DNA of 64,000 bases, from the NCBI RefSeq assembly GCF_026420145.1, contig NZ_JAPMLV010000001.1, positions 2,604,001 through 2,668,000 of the forward strand, read 5' to 3'. This stretch comes from Enterobacter pseudoroggenkampii. Its GTDB lineage: Bacteria; Pseudomonadota; Gammaproteobacteria; Enterobacterales; Enterobacteriaceae. The notes under the pieces are model-generated. The model had not been told where the DNA came from. It ran no database searches and saw only the letters and a list, made by a program, of their open reading frames with translations. Each line of letters opens with the position of its first letter. Position 1 is the stretch's first letter. The translations under genes and the position numbers were made by a program. Positions 56,892 through 64,000 of this stretch are shown in pieces.

Positions 56892-59800
56892 TTACGGAAC
56901 AACAATCAGCGGGCCGCTGGCCGCCCCCGTTGCCCGCCACTGCGGCACATACATAGACTCGACCATCGGCACCGGCACCTGGTAGGTTCCTGGCGTCACG
57001 GCACGGGCCAGATAGACCAGCGTGACCGGCTGACCTTCGTTTACCGGCACGGCAGCCACAAAGCGGTCATCGCGGAATTCCATATGCTGAATATCCGCCT
57101 GCTGCATCTGGCTGAGCAGGTTCTGCACTTCGCTACCGCTGTCCTGCAGGCTGGCGCTGCTGCTTGCCAGGTTCTGGTTTTCCAGCTCCAGACCCGCAGG
57201 GAGGAGATCCACCACCAGCGCGTCCGGCACGTTCTGGCTGGCTTTAACTTCCAGCCACACCAGCACCAGTTCGCCGCTCTTCAGGGAAGAGAGCAATTTA
57301 CTGCTGCCATCGGTTGCCAGGATATGACGTTCAACCTGCAGCACGTTCGAGCTCGGCTGAGGAGCATAGTCAGGATAACCGGTGCTATCAAGGCGGACCC
57401 ACAGCGGTGTCGTTCCGGTATTGGTGACCTGCAGCGCGCCAAGCTCGTCGCCGTTCACGTTTTGCACCAGTGACTTATCGCCGCCTGATGCTGTCTCAGA
57501 CAGAGAGGTTTTCGCCTGCCACGTACCGGACAAGGTTTGCAGCGAACGTCCTGCCAGGAACAGCGCGTTGCTCTCCTGCGTTGACAGCCAGCGCTGGCTG
57601 AAGGCCTGTTCAGACAGGGCATTCAGCAGCGTATTTTGCGCATCCGGCAGCAGCTTGTACTCCTCGAGAAGAGAGAGCATCAGCGCGTTATCGCGAAGCT
57701 GGCTGCCATAATCGGCCATCCAGTTTTTGCTGTCGTTACGCGGCGTTTTAAGTGCCAGGTCCAGCGCCTGCTGGCTGCGCGGCGCATCGCCCATCAGTTT
57801 GAGCGCCATGCCCAGCTGCATCAGCGGCAGACCGGAAGCCGCCTGTCCGTGACGATCCCAGATTTCACGCAGCGCGCCCAGCGGCGCTTTTTGCTGACGT
57901 GCCAGTACCAGTGCGGCATAGGCCTGCACAGCGAACTTGCTGGCCTGAGTATCGTCGCTATAGCGAATGGACATCATGCCCGGGTCCTGCAGATAGCGCA
58001 GCAGGCGGCTATTGGCGTTATTCACTGCATCTGCAGGCACGCTGTAACCCTGCTCGCCCGCGCGCACCAGGAAGTCGGTCACGTAGGCCGTCAGCCAGTA
58101 CTCTTCCGGACCGTTTTTATCCCACAGCGCGAACCCGCCGTCTTCACGCTGCATCTGCAGCAGACGGGAGATGCCAATATCAATCGCTGCACGGCGCTTG
58201 TCATCGGTGTCGCCCTTGATGCCAAGTGCAGTAAGCTGCGCCGCGTTGGTGTAGAGCGACGGGAACAGTCCGCTGGTGGTTTGCTCCAGGCATCCGTACG
58301 GGTAGGCCTGCAGTTCACGAATATAGCGCGCCAGGTTGAGCGGTGGTTTGCCGCTCAGCAACAGTTGCCCCTGCAGGGTGGCAGGAGAGAAGCCGTTGCT
58401 ATGCTGCGCCGGTGCGGTCCACGATTCGCCAGGGTTCAGCATGGCACCGGTATTGACCGTCTGCGCCGGGAACGCCGGACGCACGCCGATTTTCCAGCTC
58501 TTTTGCTGCGGTGCGAAAGTCTCGCCCGGAAGCTGCAGGCCGGTCACCTGCGCGGTCACTTCACCGTCACCATAGCCTTCCAGTGCGCGTACCGGAATAA
58601 ACAGCGTGCTGCGCGCACCTGGCGGCAACTGAACCGGCTGCGGCTGTGCGCCTTCAAGCACCAGTTTGCCGGTAGAGGTCAGGGCAACGTGCAGCGTTTG
58701 CGGCTTGTCGGTCAGGTTGGTGATATCCAGCGTCAGCCGCGAGGTATCTCCGCTTGCCAGGAAGCGCGGGGTATTCAGCTCGGTAATGACCGGCGCGGCC
58801 ACAATAATCTTGCTTTCGCTGCTGCCGAAATCCTCTTCCGTCCAGGCCTGCGCCATCAGACGCAGCTCACCGTTGAAGTCTCCAATCGGCAATGTAATCG
58901 TGCCTTCCCCGTTGGCATCCAGCGTGACCGGCTGCGCCTGCTGGGCAATGATGGTGACGTGGTTCACCGGCGGTTTGCCGCCGCGCTTCAGTTCATCCCC
59001 ATCGCCACCAAAGCGCAGCGCGGCCAGACGGCCCTGCCCTTCAATGACCTGGCCGTAAATATCGTAGATATCCGCGCCGTAACGCTTCTGACCAAAGAAA
59101 GCCTGCCACGGATCCGGCGTGACGTAATCGGTAATATTCAGCACGCCGCTGTCCACCGCCGATACCAGGACATTCACCTTCTGCGGCACGGCCCCCTCTT
59201 TCACGCTGGCTTTCACCTTCACCGAGAGCGTCTGGTTTGGACGCATTTTCTGCGGGTTATCGAGCGCAATATTCAGGCGGCGATTTTCGTCACCCATCGG
59301 CAGATGCAGCAGGCCGACCGCGCGTTTCGGCGTGGCGGATTTGGATTTATCTCCGGGACGTACCACCAGTGTACTCAGGTAGAGGTCGTGACGCTTCCAG
59401 GCCTTGTCGACCGGGATAGCGAGATCCAGTCCGTTTGCCGGTACGTCGATCTCTTTCCACCACAGCGGCCCTTCGCTGGACTCGATCATCGCATAGCCCT
59501 TGCCTGCGGCTGGCGCGGCAATGTGCAGGTTGATGGTGTCGCCAGGCTGATAGGCTGGCTTATCCAGTTTCAAGGTCACACGGTCAGGGCGTGCCGCGCC
59601 GGTGCCGTCGCTGTTATCCTGCCAGCTGTACCCCGCCCAGAAGCGCACGCTGCTGACCATCTCATCAGGCGCTTTCACCTCCAGACGATAAGAGCCCCAC
59701 TCCACCGGGAAGGTGACTTTACCCGTTTCATCGGCCTTAAGCGTCAGCTCCTGCTCACCTTCGACCAGATCTTTCTGATCGAACTGAGACTGCCAGCCTT

Positions 59801-61844
59801 CGCTCTCAGACCAGTTCCAGAAGTAGTCCCGACGCTCGCGAATCAGACGAACCTGTAACCCGGAAACGGCCTTTTTCGCGCCGCTAGCATCGGCATACAC
59901 GATGTCGAAGCTGGCGTTGCCGTTCTCATCAACAATCGGTTGGTTGACGGTCGTATCGGTGCGGTAGTCGTAAACGGCTTTACTGGCGAACTGAGGGCGA
60001 ATACCCGGCAATTCCGCTGCGGGCCAGATGGCCTGCTCAGCACGACGCGTCACCGGACGACCGCCCGACTCCAGCAGGCTGGCCTGCAGGATCAGTTGCA
60101 GCGGAGAGTGCACCTCTTTCCATTGGCTTTCGGTAGTAACCTGCCCACGTCCCTGCTCGTCCAGCGTAAGCTGTACTTCATCCAGGCTGCGGCTCAGATT
60201 CTCTTCGGCGATATCACCAAACTGGAAGCCCGGCAGCGCGGCCACCGCGTCACGCAGCGGACGCAGGAAGAGCTGGCCCTGCAGAGAGTTACCGTTGGCC
60301 GGAGCGCCATACAGGTAATAGCCGACCACGTTAAAGTCCACGTTATCCTGCGGTGAAACCGGCATTTTTTGTCCGCTCAGGTTGAGCGCCATGCGCTCTG
60401 GCATGAAGTCTTCGACGTGGAAGTCCCACAGACGCTGCAGGTTATCGCCCGTGTTGGCGCGGATATGCCACATGCCGGTCTGCGCCCCGCTGTCCAGCGG
60501 ATAGTTGAAGCGATAGAGACCGTTCTCCGGCTTGACGACGATGGTACGCGCGACCTGTCCATCCGGACGCAGCACGTCAAGCTTCACGGGCTGATCGGGA
60601 AGTGGCTTACCGTCACTGTCGCGCAGCAGGCCGTTGAGGATCACCGTTTCGCCCGGGCGGTAGAGATCGCGTGGGCCAAACATAAAGAACTGCTTGCTGT
60701 AGCCCGGACTCCCTGCGATATCAAACTCCGCCAGATCAAGAGCCGGCAGCTTGAGGTCAAGCAGCGTGGTCTGGCCGTCTTTACTGGCCAGGATCAGCGC
60801 GGCCTCTTTGTCGGTCTCAAGCTTTGCGTGGCCATCGCCGTCGCTTTTCGCTTCGGCAAGCGTCTGCCCTTTATCGTTCAACAGGGTGACGGTGACGCCA
60901 GACTGCGCCGCACCGTTCTCCAGACTCTGGGTGAAGATGTCCAGGCGATTATGATAACGGTGAGCGGACAGGCCAATATCGCTTAAGGTAAAGAGCGTCG
61001 CGGCGTTGCTATAGTTGTAGTGCCCGGCCTGGTTCATGACCGCAATATAAACGCCAGACTGCTGGAGCGGTTTAATATCCTTCAGGGGCAGCAGCAATTT
61101 TTCGCGCGTATTGCGCGCCGGATTAAGATCGAATCGACCGGTGTAAACCAGCTCCGCCATCTTCAGCAGGTTATCGGACTCCCAGTTGGTCAGCGAGTTG
61201 CGGTACTCCCACTGGCTGACAAGAGAGGCCAGCGATTCAGGCTTCACGCGGTAAAAGTTGACGTCAACATTGTTGACGTTGAGCGCCATCACCGGCAGAC
61301 CTTCCACCACCTTACCCGGCAGCAGCGAGCCGCGGCTGGCAAAACCAACGGTGGGTTCAACGTCGCGGGTGGTCAGGGCTTTCTCATAATCAATGCCGAA
61401 CGTCGCCTTGTTCAACGCCTGCAGGCCCCGTTCAACGGTGACGACCAGGTTGCGGTTGGGCTCCAGATGACGCAGGCGAAGCTCTTTCAGGTTAGGCGCC
61501 AGCTCCCACGCCCCGTCAACTTTGCCGCTTTTTTTGTCCACGACATGCACCGTTTTCGCGAAATCCTGATCGGGATTCAGCGGAACCGAGAATGTCAGTA
61601 CCAGCGTGGCGGCACCGTCGAGCTGAACTTCAGAGGCATCCAGCAGGGTCAGCGCTTTTCCCTGGCTCTGGGCGGCGAGCTTAGCCAGCGTTTCAGCATT
61701 TGGCTTTTCCGCGGCTTTCGGTGTGGATGCGGTGGATGCCGCGGGAGCCGCAGCCTGAGATTTATCGTCGCTGTTATCACAGCCGACAAGCGTAAACGTG
61801 GTAAGCAGCGCAAGAGAGAGCGCGGCTAAGCGAAACGGTTTCAT
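56892..61844 (-). CDS. yfhM: Alpha-2-macroglobulin lipoprotein (YfhM/ECAM)
   Basis: A 1650-residue bacterial alpha-2-macroglobulin, close to E. coli YfhM (1653). The signal peptide ends in LVGC with lipidated Cys22; Asp at +2 predicts retention in the inner membrane, facing the periplasm. Several MG domains lead to a bait region, and then the thioester CLEQ in YPYGCLEQTTSG (near residue 1185), used to trap attacking proteases. It is thought to guard the periplasm when the outer membrane is breached, with PBP1C repairing the wall. The ATG at 61844 (MKPFRLAAL) is preferred over one six codons upstream. Confidence 0.95.
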   Translation of the reverse strand: MKPFRLAALSLALLTTFTLVGCDNSDDKSQAAAPAASTASTPKAAEKPNAETLAKLAAQSQGKALTLLDASEVQLDGAATLVLTFSVPLNPDQDFAKTVHVVDKKSGKVDGAWELAPNLKELRLRHLEPNRNLVVTVERGLQALNKATFGIDYEKALTTRDVEPTVGFASRGSLLPGKVVEGLPVMALNVNNVDVNFYRVKPESLASLVSQWEYRNSLTNWESDNLLKMAELVYTGRFDLNPARNTREKLLLPLKDIKPLQQSGVYIAVMNQAGHYNYSNAATLFTLSDIGLSAHRYHNRLDIFTQSLENGAAQSGVTVTLLNDKGQTLAEAKSDGDGHAKLETDKEAALILASKDGQTTLLDLKLPALDLAEFDIAGSPGYSKQFFMFGPRDLYRPGETVILNGLLRDSDGKPLPDQPVKLDVLRPDGQVARTIVVKPENGLYRFNYPLDSGAQTGMWHIRANTGDNLQRLWDFHVEDFMPERMALNLSGQKMPVSPQDNVDFNVVGYYLYGAPANGNSLQGQLFLRPLRDAVAALPGFQFGDIAEENLSRSLDEVQLTLDEQGRGQVTTESQWKEVHSPLQLILQASLLESGGRPVTRRAEQAIWPAAELPGIRPQFASKAVYDYRTDTTVNQPIVDENGNASFDIVYADASGAKKAVSGLQVRLIRERRDYFWNWSESEGWQSQFDQKDLVEGEQELTLKADETGKVTFPVEWGSYRLEVKAPDEMVSSVRFWAGYSWQDNSDGTGAARPDRVTLKLDKPAYQPGDTINLHIAAPAAGKGYAMIESSEGPLWWKEIDVPANGLDLAIPVDKAWKRHDLYLSTLVVRPGDKSKSATPKRAVGLLHLPMGDENRRLNIALDNPQKMRPNQTLSVKVKASVKEGAVPQKVNVLVSAVDSGVLNITDYVTPDPWQAFFGQKRYGADIYDIYGQVIEGQGRLAALRFGGDGDELKRGGKPPVNHVTIIAQQAQPVTLDANGEGTITLPIGDFNGELRLMAQAWTEEDFGSSESKIIVAAPVITELNTPRFLASGDTSRLTLDITNLTDKPQTLHVALTSTGKLVLEGAQPQPVQLPPGARSTLFIPVRALEGYGDGEVTAQVTGLQLPGETFAPQQKSWKIGVRPAFPAQTVNTGAMLNPGESWTAPAQHSNGFSPATLQGQLLLSGKPPLNLARYIRELQAYPYGCLEQTTSGLFPSLYTNAAQLTALGIKGDTDDKRRAAIDIGISRLLQMQREDGGFALWDKNGPEEYWLTAYVTDFLVRAGEQGYSVPADAVNNANSRLLRYLQDPGMMSIRYSDDTQASKFAVQAYAALVLARQQKAPLGALREIWDRHGQAASGLPLMQLGMALKLMGDAPRSQQALDLALKTPRNDSKNWMADYGSQLRDNALMLSLLEEYKLLPDAQNTLLNALSEQAFSQRWLSTQESNALFLAGRSLQTLSGTWQAKTSLSETASGGDKSLVQNVNGDELGALQVTNTGTTPLWVRLDSTGYPDYAPQPSSNVLQVERHILATDGSSKLLSSLKSGELVLVWLEVKASQNVPDALVVDLLPAGLELENQNLASSSASLQDSGSEVQNLLSQMQQADIQHMEFRDDRFVAAVPVNEGQPVTLVYLARAVTPGTYQVPVPMVESMYVPQWRATGAASGPLIVVP

Positions 61845-61882
61845 CCTTTGTCCCTGGCCCATGGAGCCTGTTGGTCGTCGTC

Positions 61883-61899
61883 CGGATAAGTATTATCCG
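61883..61899. promoter_or_regulatory. Perfect palindrome upstream of yfhM
   Basis: CGGATAA-GTA-TTATCCG, 39 bp upstream of the yfhM start and in the region shared with the divergent PTS gene. It may be an operator for either gene. I do not recognise the cognate regulator. Confidence 0.35.
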
Positions 61900-62130
61900 C
61901 AAGTTTCATTAATTCAAAAAGTCCAATTTTAGAATCTGGAAAGCGCCTCGCAGAATGACATCACGCCGCTACGCCGTGATGGAACCGCGATCACAGCACA
62001 TAACGTCACATGTAACCTTTCGCGTCATTTGTTTTTAAAACAATAAGATAGCTGGATAAGTGCGCCTGAAGACTGCTAGTTTTATGACCATGACGCACCC
62101 CGAGTGCGCGGTTCAATAAGAGAGAAAGCC

Positions 62131-63675
62131 ATGAAACGAGCCGTGAACGCCCTACAAAATTTCGGAAAATCATTGTACGGACCGGTACTTATCTTACCGA
62201 TCGTCGGTCTGTTCATTGCCTTTGGTAACGTGCTGGGTAACGGTAATCTCGCGGAGTATCTGCCGTTTCTTGGCCATCCCCTGATTCAGCATATTGGTCA
62301 GCTTATCGCGAAATCTGCCGTGTCGGTGCTGGTGAACCTGGCGCTGGTGTTTGCGGTAGGGATCCCGATTGGTCTGGCGACGCGTGATAAAGGCTATGCC
62401 GCGCTGATTGGTCTGGTGACCTTTGTCGTATTCATCAACGCCATGAACGTCACGCTGCAGCTGCAGGGCGCGCTGGCGCCAGCTGCTCAGATGAAAGCGG
62501 CCGGACAAACCATGGTGCTGGGCGTGCAGGTGCTGGAGATGGGCGTTTTTGCCGGGATCCTGACCGGTGCGCTCTCCGGCTATCTGTACAACAAATACTC
62601 CGGCGTACAGTTTAACGGCGCGATGGCGATTTACTCCGGCCACTGTTTTGTCGCCATTGTGATGCTTCCGGTCTCCATGCTGCTCGGCGTAGTGATGAGC
62701 GAACTGTGGCCGTTTGCCCAGCAAGGTATTAGCGCCCTGGCGCTGGCCATCAAAGGTTCCGGACCGTTTGGCGTGGCCATCTACGGCTTCCTGGAACGCA
62801 TTCTGGTCCCCACTGGCCTGCACCATCTGGTCTATACCCCGTTCCTCTATACCGAACTCGGGGGCACGCAGGAGGTCTGCGGCACGGTGTATCAGGGCGC
62901 GCGCAATATCTATTTTGCCGAAATGGCCTGCCCGCAGGTGAAGCAGCTCAGCAGCACCGTGGTGTGGGACGCCCGCGGCATCAGCAAGATGTTTGGCCTG
63001 CCCGCCGCGGCGCTGGCGATGTATATGACTGCCAGGCCAGAGCGTAAAGCGGCGGCCAAAGCGATTCTGATCCCGGCGGCGCTGACCTCGCTGCTGGTCG
63101 GCGTCACCGAGCCGATTGAATTCTCCTTCCTGTTCGTCGCCCCGCTGCTGTTCGTGGTGCACGCGGTGCTGACCGGCATCGGCATGATGCTGTTCTCCCT
63201 GCTGGGCGTTCACGCCATCGGCGCCAACGGGATTATCGACTTCATCCTCTACAACCTGCCGCTCGGCACGGAGAAGTCCAACTGGCCGATGTACATCCTA
63301 GTCGGGCTGATCATGTTCGCCCTCTACTTCGTGGTGTTCCGCTTCCTGATCCTGCGCTTCAACATGAAAACGCCGGGCCGTGAAGATGAGGACCAGGAGA
63401 CGCGCCTCTACAGCAAGCAGGAGTACCAGGCGAAGGGCAATAACGACGGTCTGGGCGAGTCCATCGTGGTGGGGCTGGGCGGCCGGGAAAATATTGAAGT
63501 GGTGGACAACTGCTACACCCGCTTACGCATCACGGTAAAGGACGTCGCCATTATCGACGAGCCGCGTCTGAAGACGACCGGCGCGAAAGGGATTATCAAA
63601 CAAGGTAACAACGTTCAGGTGGTCTATGGGCTGCATGTCAAAAAAATGCGAGAAGCCGTTGAGACGTTTCTCTGA
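62131..63675 (+). CDS. PTS alpha-glucoside/maltose-type EIICB
   Basis: A 514-residue PTS permease of the glucose superfamily. The EIIC domain (about residues 1-400) has about ten spans and the conserved GVTEPIEFSFLF (about 331-342). The EIIB domain at the C-terminus has the phosphorylated Cys461 in VDNCYTRLRITV. It is most like MalX, GlvCB and AglA transporters. The start at 62131 (MKRAVNALQNFG) follows GAGAGAAAG. The next gene is a GH4 hydrolase, so the likely substrates are alpha-glucosides such as maltose or its isomers. In E. coli sseA is the neighbour of yfhM, so this is an accessory insertion. Confidence 0.88.
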   Translation: MKRAVNALQNFGKSLYGPVLILPIVGLFIAFGNVLGNGNLAEYLPFLGHPLIQHIGQLIAKSAVSVLVNLALVFAVGIPIGLATRDKGYAALIGLVTFVVFINAMNVTLQLQGALAPAAQMKAAGQTMVLGVQVLEMGVFAGILTGALSGYLYNKYSGVQFNGAMAIYSGHCFVAIVMLPVSMLLGVVMSELWPFAQQGISALALAIKGSGPFGVAIYGFLERILVPTGLHHLVYTPFLYTELGGTQEVCGTVYQGARNIYFAEMACPQVKQLSSTVVWDARGISKMFGLPAAALAMYMTARPERKAAAKAILIPAALTSLLVGVTEPIEFSFLFVAPLLFVVHAVLTGIGMMLFSLLGVHAIGANGIIDFILYNLPLGTEKSNWPMYILVGLIMFALYFVVFRFLILRFNMKTPGREDEDQETRLYSKQEYQAKGNNDGLGESIVVGLGGRENIEVVDNCYTRLRITVKDVAIIDEPRLKTTGAKGIIKQGNNVQVVYGLHVKKMREAVETFL

Positions 63676-63687
63676 AAGGAGCTAAAG

Positions 63688-64000
63688 ATGTTTACACCCC
63701 CATTCATTCTGTCGATTGCCGGCGGCGGCAGCACCTACACGCCGGGCATTGTGAAAAGCCTGATGGTGCGCCTCCAGGATTTCCCGCTGGCCGAAATTCG
63801 CCTGTACGATATCGACGAGGCGCGTCAGAACACCATTGCGCCCGTCGTCGAGAAGGTCATTCGCGACCACAGTCAGCGCATCAAATTTACCGTCACCAGC
63901 GACCCGGAAGTGGCCTTCAGCGGCGCGCATTTCGTCTTCGCCCAGATGCGCGTCGGCCAGTATAAAATGCGCGAGCAGGATGAGAAGATCCCGCTGCGTC
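63688..64000 (+). CDS. 6-phospho-alpha-glucosidase, GH4 (partial, 5' end)
   Basis: The first 104 codons of a glycoside hydrolase family 4 enzyme, cut by the window end. The N-terminal NAD-binding motif is IAGGGSTYTPGIV (about residues 10-22), then RLYDID and VFAQMRVGQYKMREQDEKIPL, which is typical of AglB/GlvA/MalH. Family members need NAD+, a divalent metal and reducing conditions and split phosphorylated alpha-glucosides. AAAGGAG precedes the ATG, 12 bp after the EIICB stop, so the pair forms an operon for PTS uptake and hydrolysis. Confidence 0.9.
   Translation, partial: MFTPPFILSIAGGGSTYTPGIVKSLMVRLQDFPLAEIRLYDIDEARQNTIAPVVEKVIRDHSQRIKFTVTSDPEVAFSGAHFVFAQMRVGQYKMREQDEKIPLR

Noticed and set aside
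57636..59858. A 740-codon plus-strand open frame opposite yfhM
   Set aside because: It lies wholly within the conserved alpha-2-macroglobulin gene on the other strand and is rich in His, Arg and Gln, as expected of an antisense shadow in GC-rich DNA.
61920..62100. CRP site for the alpha-glucoside PTS operon
   Set aside because: TGTGATCGCG and CGTCACATGT half-sites are present, but none pairs at the six-base spacing needed for a convincing CRP box.

Overview
The window looks like chromosomal DNA from a gamma-proteobacterium of the Enterobacteriaceae, most likely an Enterobacter-type organism (E. cloacae complex, Lelliottia or a near relative). This rests on protein similarity and gene order recalled from memory, not on a search. 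The backbone follows the E. coli order uraA-upp / purMN / ppk-ppx / pdeF-yfgG / guaBA / xseA / yfgJ / der-bamB-yfgM-hisS-ispG-rodZ-rlmN-ndk / pbpC-yfhM. Accessory genes not found at these places in E. coli K-12 are inserted at five points.

Layout. 1-8.2 kb: uracil salvage (uraA start, upp), an extra family-1 6-phospho-beta-glucosidase with two GAAACCGGTTTC operators, the PurR-type controlled purMN operon, and ppk-ppx. 8.2-10.9 kb: the c-di-GMP phosphodiesterase pdeF with an FNR-like site, and yfgG. 10.9-36 kb: a block of about 25 kb between yfgG and guaA. It holds a LysR/MFS pair, a secreted DUF6130 protein with an alpha/beta hydrolase, an HxlR/MFS pair with direct-repeat operators, a complete myo-inositol catabolic cluster with its own ABC importer and an RpiR regulator, an SQR-like flavoprotein with a DUF1641 partner, and a Fels-1/YcgJ-like protein. 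It also holds an AT-rich islet with two genes carrying HEPN-type R-N-x3-H motifs, then a LysE exporter and a small orphan gene. 36-40.8 kb: guaBA and xseA. 40.8-42.2 kb: a protealysin-type M4 metallopeptidase with its emfourin inhibitor. 42.2-45.1 kb: yfgJ, a Gfo/Idh oxidoreductase and a POT transporter. 45.4-54.4 kb: der-bamB-yfgM-hisS-ispG-rodZ-rlmN-ndk. 54.6-61.8 kb: pbpC with the alpha-2-macroglobulin gene yfhM. 62.1-64 kb: an alpha-glucoside PTS EIICB and the start of a GH4 6-phospho-alpha-glucosidase, cut by the window end.

How the genes fit together. The inositol region encodes every step expected for myo-inositol: import (binding protein, ATPase, permease), IolG, IolE, IolD, IolB, an IolC kinase fused to a DUF2090 aldolase, and IolA. 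Similar TGAAA-type sites precede both the iolG and iolA transcription units and the divergent iolR. The most unusual part is the islet near 32.9-34.9 kb. Two candidate HEPN ribonuclease-fold proteins, a possible 51-residue ORF coupled to the second one by an ATGA overlap, and flanking TCCGCT...AGCGGA palindromic repeats make it a candidate for an uncharacterised toxin/defence-type module. No function is proven from sequence alone.
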